11,605 nt of DNA from UBA6176 sp041688515 (GTDB lineage: Bacteria > Verrucomicrobiota > Verrucomicrobiia > Limisphaerales > UBA9464): assembly GCA_041688515.1 (NCBI GenBank), contig JBDNHZ010000190.1, positions 1-11,605 on the forward strand. The letters are read 5' to 3'. The notes under the pieces were generated by a model. It was not told the origin of the DNA. It saw nothing but the letters and a program-made list of their open reading frames with translations, and searched no databases. The position numbers were made by a program, and so were the translations under genes. Within the stretch, counting starts at the first letter, position 1; the number at the start of each line of letters is the position of its first letter. Below are positions 1 through 5,092 of the stretch, piece by piece.

Positions 1-2
1 CT

Positions 3-473
3 CCATCCCGGGTCGCCACTTACCTTGCGGCCGTCTTCCTCGCGGGCGCTGCCGCTGGCATCGCAGGGGGCTACCAGTGGGGTCGCAATTCCGTCATCAA
101 ACCGGGGGGACCCCGTCCCCGTGACATGGCCGCCCACATGATCGAGCGCTATTCCAAGGAACTGGAGCTCTCGGCCGAACAGATCCGGCAGGTTGAACCG
201 CTCGTTCAGGAGGCGGTCCAGCGCGTGCGCTCCCTTCACAAGGAGAATTTCAAACAGACCGATGCCATCATGAAGGGGTGCAATGAAAAGATCGTGGATC
301 TGCTCGACCCCACCCAGAAGGACCGGTTCCGCCAGATGGAGGAACGTCGCAACCAATGGATGAAGGATCGTGGCGGCGACGGTTCCCGCGGACGCCCGCC
401 TGGGCATCCCCCCGGCGGCACCCCCCCGCCAGGAACGCCTCCAGTTCGCTTGCCCTCCAAGGCCAGTCCCTGA
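3..473 (+). CDS. Membrane-anchored Spy/CpxP-like helical protein (5' end missing)
   Basis: The reading frame is open from the left edge (first full codon at base 3) to TGA at 471-473, so the true start lies outside the window. An ATG at 126 exists, but the frame upstream encodes a convincing hydrophobic Ala/Gly/Leu segment at bases 12-75, followed by a Tyr-Gln-Trp-Gly-Arg boundary. That looks like a single membrane anchor and argues against a start at 126. After a short Pro/Gly linker comes a charged helical region (about bases 140-370) containing ELSAEQIRQVEPLV and LLDPTQKDRFRQM. This LTxEQ...LdpeQ pattern is typical of Spy/CpxP-like and periplasmic heavy-metal-sensor-like proteins (LTXXQ type). 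The last 30 or so residues are Pro/Gly-rich and probably disordered. The role is likely envelope stress or a small chaperone-like function, but this is family resemblance only. In related bacteria such genes often follow sigma/anti-sigma genes; the upstream context is not visible here. Confidence 0.7.
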   Translation, partial: PSRVATYLAAVFLAGAAAGIAGGYQWGRNSVIKPGGPRPRDMAAHMIERYSKELELSAEQIRQVEPLVQEAVQRVRSLHKENFKQTDAIMKGCNEKIVDLLDPTQKDRFRQMEERRNQWMKDRGGDGSRGRPPGHPPGGTPPPGTPPVRLPSKASP

Positions 474-529
474 CACCGGACGAGGTCGCTGGACGCGGGT
501 GCCGGTGGCCCGCCCATTCCCTCGCTTCC

Positions 530-1630
530 CTACTTCCCGGTTTCGCCAGCGCGCCGGGCCCAGCGTAGTTTCGCCGACGATGACCTTGGATTCGCCCGTT
601 GCTCCTCCGGACTAGGGCGGAGGACTTCGTCCGGTGCCTCCGAGTAGGTTCCATCTTCCAGTCCCCGACGGAAGGCGTGTTTCACCCGACGATCCTCGCC
701 CGAGTGAAACGTCAGGACGGCCACCCGCCCGCCGGGGCGAAGGCATGCAGGCAAACCCCGGAGCCAGGTGTCGAGCGCGCTGTATTCGTCGTTCACGGCG
801 ATGCGCAGGGCCTGAAACACCCGTCGTACCCGACGCTCAATCTCGTCTTTGGGGTCCGCCTTGTCCCCCCAGCCACGCAGCCAATCCGCAAGTTGGCAGG
901 TCCGGCGAAAGGGGGTCACCTCTCGGGCCGTGGCCAACGCCGCGGCCAGGCTGGTCGCCCGGGGTTCGTCGGCGCCTTCGCGCAAGGCGGCCTCAAGGCG
1001 GTTGACCCGGACCCCCGCCAACCATTCAGCCGCCGAAACCCCGCGAAGCGGATTTAACCGGAGGTCCAGCGGTCCATCGGACTTATAGGTGAAGCCCCGC
1101 TCCGGATTATCGATCTGCATGGAACTCACCCCGAGGTCGGCCAGGATGACATCCGCGCCGTCCCATTCCATCCGGGCCAGCACGGCGGGAAGACCGGCGA
1201 AATTCGAGGGCACAGCAACGAAGGCATCGGCGTCATGGCCGGCCGCCCGGATCCGGGCCTCTGCCCTTGGCAATTCCAGGGGATCAACATCCAGGCCCAG
1301 CAGGCGACCCGGAGCTCCGTCCGTCCGCAGTCGGCCGAGCAATTCAAGCGCATGCCCGCCGTGGCCAAGGGTACAATCGACGCCGCGTTCGCCCGGTCGG
1401 GGATTCAACACCCCAAGGATCTCCTGGACGAGAATGGGCCGGTGACTGCCGGCCAGAGTCTTGCCCCGTGACTCGATGTGGGCCGCCGCATCTGGGTATT
1501 GGACCGATCGGAGTTCCTTGTACTTATGTTCGAAGGCGCGGGGGTTCCGGCCCGGGTAACGCGGGCGCCGTTTGTGGACAACCTCCTCCGACGACGGGGT
1601 GGGCAGCGGATCTGGAGGCGCGTCGCTCAC
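530..1630 (-). CDS. rsmH: 16S rRNA (cytosine-1402 N4)-methyltransferase RsmH
   Basis: RsmH (MraW) methylates N4 of C1402 in the decoding centre of 16S rRNA, using S-adenosylmethionine, in the cytoplasm. The 366-residue product has the family motifs in order: HRPILVQEIL (63-72), the SAM-binding DCTLGHGGH (85-93), GLDVDP (112-117), ADLGVSSMQIDNPERGF (164-180), GPLDLRL (186-192), RVFQALRIAVNDE (270-282), LTFHSGEDRRVKHAF (306-320), and a C-terminal NPRSSSAKLRWARR. The first 60 or so residues are an extension with basic RRPRYPGRNPRAFEHKYKEL (21-40). Several normally strict motifs are altered: DRDP reads DVDP, DMRM reads DLRL, and FHSLED reads FHSGED. The start is GTG, overlapping the TGA of the upstream ACT-domain gene (GTGA), so translation is probably coupled. 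No division or peptidoglycan (dcw) genes are adjacent. It converges on the left-edge gene with a 56-base gap. Confidence 0.96.
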   Translation of the reverse strand: MSDAPPDPLPTPSSEEVVHKRRPRYPGRNPRAFEHKYKELRSVQYPDAAAHIESRGKTLAGSHRPILVQEILGVLNPRPGERGVDCTLGHGGHALELLGRLRTDGAPGRLLGLDVDPLELPRAEARIRAAGHDADAFVAVPSNFAGLPAVLARMEWDGADVILADLGVSSMQIDNPERGFTYKSDGPLDLRLNPLRGVSAAEWLAGVRVNRLEAALREGADEPRATSLAAALATAREVTPFRRTCQLADWLRGWGDKADPKDEIERRVRRVFQALRIAVNDEYSALDTWLRGLPACLRPGGRVAVLTFHSGEDRRVKHAFRRGLEDGTYSEAPDEVLRPSPEEQRANPRSSSAKLRWARRAGETGK

Positions 1631-2085
1631 CGGGAAATGTCTCCCTGATAGAGCACTTTGAACTGGTGCCGCCGGAGCGCATCCTCGGCGACATCATGAT
1701 GCTCGATGCTGATCGCCAACGCCGATTTGCCCCCGGGCCGCGTCAGGAAGGGATAGGTGTAATGGAGGTTCAACTCCGCCTCCACCAATGCCGCCAGCAC
1801 CTCCTGCAATCGCTGCTCCGAGTCGATCTCCACGCATACCACCGGGCTTTCCGAGAACGCCACCGCATGTTCCTCCAACAGTCGCCGCGCCCCATCCGGA
1901 TCGTCCACCACGATCCGGAAGATGGTGCTGTCCGTGGTGTCCAGTACCGAGAGGGCCATGATATGCACCTCCTGCGCCGCCAACCACCGCACGACCTCAT
2001 GCATGCGGCCCATGCGATTCGGGACAAAAACCGAGAACTGCGCCACCGGATCCTTTTCCCGGTCACGGATTGTACTCAACGACAT
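1627..2085 (-). CDS. Tandem ACT-domain protein
   Basis: This is a 152-residue stand-alone protein made of two ACT-like modules and no catalytic domain. The first (about residues 16-78) contains FSVFVPNRMGRMHEVV, matching the usual strand then NRPGxL ligand-loop then helix pattern, with Met in place of Pro. It is followed by HIMALSVLDT and TIFRIVVDDP. The second (about 82-147) has VVCVEIDSEQRLQEVLAAL, LHYTYPFLTRPGGKSALAISIE and a final Leu-Tyr-Gln strand. ACT domains bind small ligands, often amino acids, and mostly act as regulatory or dimerisation units. The ligand here cannot be read from sequence. Its stop overlaps the GTG start of rsmH by four bases, so the two form an operon. The ATG at 2083-2085 fits the start of ACT homology. 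It may be a sensor protein for the cell, but a link to rRNA methylation is unproven. Confidence 0.85.
   Translation of the reverse strand: MSLSTIRDREKDPVAQFSVFVPNRMGRMHEVVRWLAAQEVHIMALSVLDTTDSTIFRIVVDDPDGARRLLEEHAVAFSESPVVCVEIDSEQRLQEVLAALVEAELNLHYTYPFLTRPGGKSALAISIEHHDVAEDALRRHQFKVLYQGDISR
1641..1646 (-). promoter_or_regulatory. Shine-Dalgarno-like site for rsmH
   Basis: On the minus strand AGGGAG lies 10 bases before the GTG start of rsmH, inside the last codons of the ACT-domain gene. It is the only good purine-rich ribosome-binding match I found before a start in this window. It may help re-initiation at the GTGA overlap, but it also falls in ordinary codons (Gln-Gly-Asp), so chance is possible. 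Confidence 0.4.
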
Positions 2086-2191
2086 GCCTCAACCATGCCC
2101 TGTGGTCGGCCTCCCCCCGCAACCGAAATCCCCAGCCGCATCCGCCTGTTTGAGCTTTGGCGTCCACCGCATCCCTCCGTACCGTGATCGC
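2086..2191. promoter_or_regulatory. Divergent intergenic region (ACT-rsmH versus ferredoxin-ygjP)
   Basis: These 106 bases separate two divergent gene pairs and must hold, or overlap, the promoters for both unless transcription starts inside genes. I see no convincing -35/-10 pair and no strong palindrome. The call rests on gene orientation only. Confidence 0.4.
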
Positions 2192-2581
2192 ATGTCCGAC
2201 TCGTCCGATGCCGAGCCTCCGGAACGCGTTGCCTGCCGCAACGGGGTTCCCACCGTCCAGCGTCACATCCTGCTCTGCTGTACTCCCAGCAAACCGAAGT
2301 GCTGCCTCCCCGAGGCAGGTCTCGAATCCTGGGAATTCCTCAAGCGCCGGTTGAAGGAACTCGGGTTGGTCGGGCCTCAGGCCGTGGTGGCGCGGACGAA
2401 AGCCGACTGCCTTCAGATCTGCACCCGGGGCCCGGTCGCCGTGGTTTACCCCGAGGGCACCTGGTATCAGGACTGCACGCCAGAAGTGCTGGAGATCATC
2501 CTCCAACAACATCTGCTCCGAGGCCAACCGGTCGCCGAACACGCCTTTTTTATTCACCCCCTCGCATCGCCGCCCGGATGA
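2192..2581 (+). CDS. Thioredoxin-like [2Fe-2S] ferredoxin
   Basis: The 129-residue product matches the (2Fe-2S) ferredoxin-domain family with a thioredoxin fold, related to NuoE and Shethna-type proteins. The core starts at RHILLCCTPSKPKCC (24-38), continues through a helix EAGLESWEFLKRRLKELGL (41-59), a strand AVVARTKADCLQICTRGP (64-81) and VVYPEGTWYQDCTPEVLEIILQQHL (84-108). Cysteines are at 15, 29, 30, 37, 38, 73, 77 and 95. In the family, a pair from the first loop plus the two in CLQIC (73 and 77) bind the cluster, so 73, 77 and two of 29/30/37/38 are the likely ligands. It would act as a cytoplasmic one-electron carrier, partner unknown. The frame is open further upstream, but ATG 2192 starts just before the domain. 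The stop overlaps the next gene by ATGA. No Shine-Dalgarno is visible. Confidence 0.88.
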   Translation: MSDSSDAEPPERVACRNGVPTVQRHILLCCTPSKPKCCLPEAGLESWEFLKRRLKELGLVGPQAVVARTKADCLQICTRGPVAVVYPEGTWYQDCTPEVLEIILQQHLLRGQPVAEHAFFIHPLASPPG

Positions 2582-3288
2582 CTGACGGATCTTCCATGGA
2601 TTCGGTTTCGCTCCAGATCAACGGGCAAACGGTTCAACTCGTCTTTGTCCGCCACCCGACGGCCCGCTTCTACCGGCTTACCCTGCGGCGCGATGGCATT
2701 TTCCGTTGCACGATCCCCCGGCGCGGAAGTTTCGACGACGCCAGGGCATTCGTGAATCGGCAGGCGGAGTGGATGAAGACCCGGGTCGAGGCCCGCGCTC
2801 AACGGTCCCTTGGCCCAAAGGAATGGGTGATTGGAGCCCGGGTGCTTTTCCGGGGTGAGTCCTTTCCACTGGAAGCGGCTTCCGATGGTTCGTCGCTCCT
2901 TCTCGGTCCGCTCCGCCTGCCACGCGCTCGTGAGGGGGAAATCGATCTCCGACCCCATGTCGAACGTCACCTGCGAGCGGTCGCCGCGGTGGAATTGCCC
3001 CGACGCACGCTGGAACTGGCCGGGCACCATGGTTTCGAACCGCGCGGCGTCCAGATCCGAAACCAACGTTCGAGGTGGGGATCCTGTTCCGCTCGCGGGG
3101 TGTTGTCGCTCAACTGGCACCTGATCCAGTTGCCCCCCGAGGTTTCCGACTACGTCCTCCTCCACGAGTTGGCGCATCTCCGGTTCCTCAATCATTCGGC
3201 TCGATTCTGGGCCGAAGTCGGCCGGATCTGCCCGGGATACGAGGCCGCTGAACGCTGGATCAAAACCCACGGCGGTCGGGTGCTCTGA
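2578..3288 (+). CDS. YgjP/WrpA-like M48-type metallopeptidase (DUF45)
   Basis: This 236-residue protein has the YgjP (DUF45) architecture. An N-terminal beta-rich part contains the family-like VRHPTARFYRLTLRRDG (24-40) and AEWMKTR. The C-terminal zincin-like domain carries QRSRWGSCSARGVLSLNWHLI and the zinc motif HELAH at 196-200, followed by LRFLNHSARFW, where His206 is the likely third ligand. Glu197 is the expected catalytic base. The family are small cytosolic zinc proteins related to SprT and M48 peptidases. E. coli YgjP is poorly characterised, so substrate and role are open. ATG 2578 was chosen because it overlaps the ferredoxin stop (ATGA), implying coupled translation. An internal ATG at 2596 would trim only six residues. 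The gene has a 59-base gap to trxB downstream. Confidence 0.9.
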   Translation: MTDGSSMDSVSLQINGQTVQLVFVRHPTARFYRLTLRRDGIFRCTIPRRGSFDDARAFVNRQAEWMKTRVEARAQRSLGPKEWVIGARVLFRGESFPLEAASDGSSLLLGPLRLPRAREGEIDLRPHVERHLRAVAAVELPRRTLELAGHHGFEPRGVQIRNQRSRWGSCSARGVLSLNWHLIQLPPEVSDYVLLHELAHLRFLNHSARFWAEVGRICPGYEAAERWIKTHGGRVL

Positions 3289-3306
3289 TCGGTGCGTGCC
3301 GCAACC

Positions 3307-3335
3307 TTGCCGCTCGCAGCCACCCAGCCTAACGT
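3307..3335 (+). promoter_or_regulatory. Possible sigma-70-type promoter for trxB
   Basis: TTGCCG (3307-3312) and TAACGT (3330-3335) are spaced by 17 bases and lie just before the trxB ATG at 3348. The match to TTGACA/TATAAT is 4/6 and 3/6, so this is weak. If used, the transcript would have a leader of only a few bases. Confidence 0.25.
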
Positions 3336-3347
3336 CGGCGACTCCGT

Positions 3348-4277
3348 ATGGAAAAAGTCGTCATCATCGGGACCGGCTGCGCCGGTCTTACCGCCGCCAT
3401 CTACACCGCCCGGGCCAGCCTCAATCCCGTCGTGCTGACCGGCAGCATGCCCGGCGGGCTGCTGACCACCACTTCCACCGTCGAAAACTTCCCCGGATTT
3501 CCCGAAGGCGTCGACGGCTACGAACTCATGACCCGCATGCAACAGCAGGCGGAGCGGTTCGGTGCCAAGGTGCAGTTTGCCTCCGTCGAGTCGGTGCACC
3601 TCGACGAAAAGCCCATCCGCCTGGTGGTCGACGGACAATCCATCACAACGCAGACCCTGATCATCGCCTCCGGTGCGGGCCATCGCCATCTTGGCGTTCC
3701 GGGAGAAGACGAACTCGAAAAGAAGGGGGTCACCTATTGCGCGACCTGCGATGGCGCCCTGCCTCCCTTCCGCAATCAGGCGTTGGTCGTCGTTGGAGGC
3801 GGTGATTCCGCCTGTGAAGAGGCCACTTACCTCACCCGCTTTGCATCGAAGGTGTACCTCGTCCACCGCCGCGACAGCCTCCGCGCCTCCCGCATCATGG
3901 CCGAACGGACCCTCGCCAATCCCAAGATCCAACCCGTCTGGGACAGCGTCGTCACCGAAGTCCTCGATGTAGCCGCAGGAAAAGTGACCGGCGTGCGCCT
4001 GCGCAACATGAAGTCCGGTGAGGAATCCCTTCTTCCCTGCGCCGGACTGTTTGTCGCCGTCGGCCACATCCCCAATACCCAATTGTTCCAGGGGATCCTC
4101 GACATGGACGAGAACGGGTATCTCCGCCCCACCGAGGGCACCGCCATGAACCTCCCTGGCGTGTTCGTCGCCGGCGATTGCTCCGACCACGTCTATCGGC
4201 AGGCCATCACGGCCGCCGGGATGGGCTGTTCCGCCGCCATCGACGCGGAACGGTTTCTTTCCAGCCTGCAGCAGTAA
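3348..4277 (+). CDS. trxB: Thioredoxin reductase
   Basis: TrxB is a homodimeric FAD enzyme that passes electrons from NADPH to thioredoxin in the cytoplasm. The 309-residue length is typical. An N-terminal FAD-binding GTGCAG (8-13) is followed by PGGLLTTTSTVENFPGFPEG. The redox-active CATC is at 131-134, within CATCDGALPPF. The NADPH domain has GGGDSACEEA (150-159) and HRRDSLR (173-179), the basic motif that favours NADPH. The C-terminal FAD motif is GVFVAGDCSD (271-280) with RQAITAAGMG. Oddities are Cys11 in the dinucleotide loop, where Pro is common, and GGLL where most family members have GGQL next to the flavin. Ferredoxin- or bacilliredoxin-linked relatives are possible, but the CATC and HRR motifs favour a standard TrxB. 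A rhodanese gene follows after 30 bases, probably in the same transcript. No Shine-Dalgarno precedes the ATG. Confidence 0.95.
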   Translation: MEKVVIIGTGCAGLTAAIYTARASLNPVVLTGSMPGGLLTTTSTVENFPGFPEGVDGYELMTRMQQQAERFGAKVQFASVESVHLDEKPIRLVVDGQSITTQTLIIASGAGHRHLGVPGEDELEKKGVTYCATCDGALPPFRNQALVVVGGGDSACEEATYLTRFASKVYLVHRRDSLRASRIMAERTLANPKIQPVWDSVVTEVLDVAAGKVTGVRLRNMKSGEESLLPCAGLFVAVGHIPNTQLFQGILDMDENGYLRPTEGTAMNLPGVFVAGDCSDHVYRQAITAAGMGCSAAIDAERFLSSLQQ

Positions 4278-4307
4278 TCCTCCGTCCGGTTTCACGCACT
4301 CTGGCTC

Positions 4308-4628
4308 ATGCAGATCAACCCAGCGGATCTCGCGGAACGGTTCCGCCAAGGGCAGGACGTCCGCCTGCTGGATGTTCGGGAGCTCGGCGAAAACGAGTAC
4401 GTTCGTCTGCCAGATTCCCTGCTCATTCCTCTGGGTGAACTCGCGCAGCGACTGGAAGAGTTGGAACACTGGAAGCCCGAGGAATTCGTGGTCTACTGCC
4501 ATCACGGCGTGCGCAGCGCCCGGGCGGTTGCTTACCTCCACGCAAACGGCTTTTCCCGAGCCCTGAACCTGGCAGGCGGGATCGACCGATGGACCCTCGA
4601 AGTCGACCCTTCGCTTCCTCGCTACTAG
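4308..4628 (+). CDS. Single-domain rhodanese-like sulfurtransferase
   Basis: The 106-residue protein is one rhodanese domain, the GlpE/PspE-like size class, with no signal peptide. It shows LLDVRELGENEY (20-31), LPDSLLIPLGEL (34-45), and the active-site loop YCHHGVRSARAVAYL (63-77). Cys64 is the expected persulfide-carrying residue and CHHGVRS forms the six-residue loop. It ends with LNLAGGIDRWTLEVDPSLPRY, the usual terminal helix. Such proteins move sulfane sulfur from donors such as thiosulfate to thiols or cyanide in the cytoplasm. Lying 30 bases after trxB, it is probably co-transcribed, and thioredoxin is a plausible acceptor or reductant. That partnership is inference. The start ATG has no Shine-Dalgarno. 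Confidence 0.92.
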   Translation: MQINPADLAERFRQGQDVRLLDVRELGENEYVRLPDSLLIPLGELAQRLEELEHWKPEEFVVYCHHGVRSARAVAYLHANGFSRALNLAGGIDRWTLEVDPSLPRY

Positions 4629-4674
4629 GCCGTCTCCGGGCGTTGGTCTTGGTCACGCCAGACGCGGTCTTCCC

Positions 4675-4707
4675 GAGCGGCCAGCAGGGCTGCCGCTCCC
4701 AACTTTT
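4675..4707 (+). terminator. Probable intrinsic terminator after trxB-rhodanese
   Basis: GAGCGGC (4675-4681) pairs perfectly with GCCGCTC (4692-4698). Inside, AGC (4683-4685) pairs with GCT (4689-4691) around a 3-base loop, leaving one bulged C. A short TTTT follows at 4704-4707, five bases after the stem. It starts 47 bases after the rhodanese stop. The T-run is short, so it may be a weak terminator. Confidence 0.5.
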
Positions 4708-4758
4708 CATGTCGTTTGCGCACCTTTAACGCGAACGTGACTTTTCACCAGAATGCCC

Positions 4759-4783
4759 TTGTAGCCCCTACATATGGTGGTAG
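4759..4783 (+). promoter_or_regulatory. Operator-like inverted repeats upstream of nrdJ
   Basis: TGTAG-CCC-CTACA (4760-4772) is a perfect 5-bp inverted repeat. It is followed by another GTAG at 4780-4783, so CTAC (4768-4771) also pairs with it. The overlapping 16 bases at 4765-4780 match about 11 positions of the NrdR-box consensus by eye, but I found no second box at the usual spacing. TTGTAG (4759-4764) with TAGCGT (4781-4786) could be a poor promoter. A regulator site for nrdJ is plausible; NrdR itself is only a guess. Confidence 0.3.
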
Positions 4784-4926
4784 CGTGACTCTCCGTCCCC
4801 AAGGGATAGGGTTGCCACCGCACCCGCCCCCCAGGGGAATTCGGCGCAAGCCCACGGTTTCAAAGGACATACAAGACGCAGCAGATCGGATGCAGATCAC
4901 CCTCGTGAAATTTTGTCTGGATGAGC

Positions 4927-4956
4927 CTGTCGTGAGATCCACTCCTCTCGCGACGG
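4927..4956 (+). other. RNA hairpin in the nrdJ leader
   Basis: CCTGTCGTGAGA-type arm 4927-4937 pairs with 4946-4956, giving 11 consecutive pairs (two G-U wobbles) and an 8-base loop. It ends 136 bases before the nrdJ ATG. No T-run follows, so it is not a standard terminator. It could stabilise the mRNA, be a protein-binding site, or be chance. Confidence 0.4.
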
Positions 4957-5092
4957 TGTTGACCGTTCCTTCAGGGACTTCCAGCAGGGTTCTCATGACC
5001 ACATTGCTCCGATCCCTGCCTTCACTCCGGCGAGACTTCGCGCTTTCGACCATTTCAGCCCCCGATCCCGACCCAACCCGAACCGACCAACC

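Larger units (their letters stand above)
4629..5092 (+). other. 464-base non-coding leader region before nrdJ
   Basis: No confident gene lies here. From left to right it holds a terminator-like hairpin for the trxB unit (4675-4707), a 7-bp wobble-containing inverted repeat (4714-4720 with 4730-4736), GTGA-CTTT-TCAC (4737-4748), an operator-like inverted repeat (4759-4783), and an 11-bp hairpin (4927-4956). An ATG at 4890 opens a 68-codon frame that ends in TGA overlapping the nrdJ ATG. Its codon third positions are less GC-rich than those of the neighbouring genes, so I do not call it as a gene. I looked for the conserved core of the cobalamin riboswitch, expected before some B12-dependent ribonucleotide reductases, and did not find it. 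Confidence 0.7.

Noticed and set aside
495..513. GCGGG/CCCGC stem between the converging left-edge gene and rsmH as a bidirectional terminator
   Set aside because: Only five pairs with a 9-base loop and no T-run on either strand.
1267..2187. Plus-strand frame of 306 codons opposite rsmH and the ACT gene
   Set aside because: It is antisense to two supported genes and has no family-like motif.
3192..4541. Minus-strand frame of 449 codons across ygjP, trxB and the rhodanese gene
   Set aside because: It spans three well-supported genes on the other strand and has shadow-like composition.
4629..5092. Cobalamin riboswitch before nrdJ
   Set aside because: Expected for some B12-dependent reductases, but I could not find the conserved B12-box core or its flanking segments on the plus strand.
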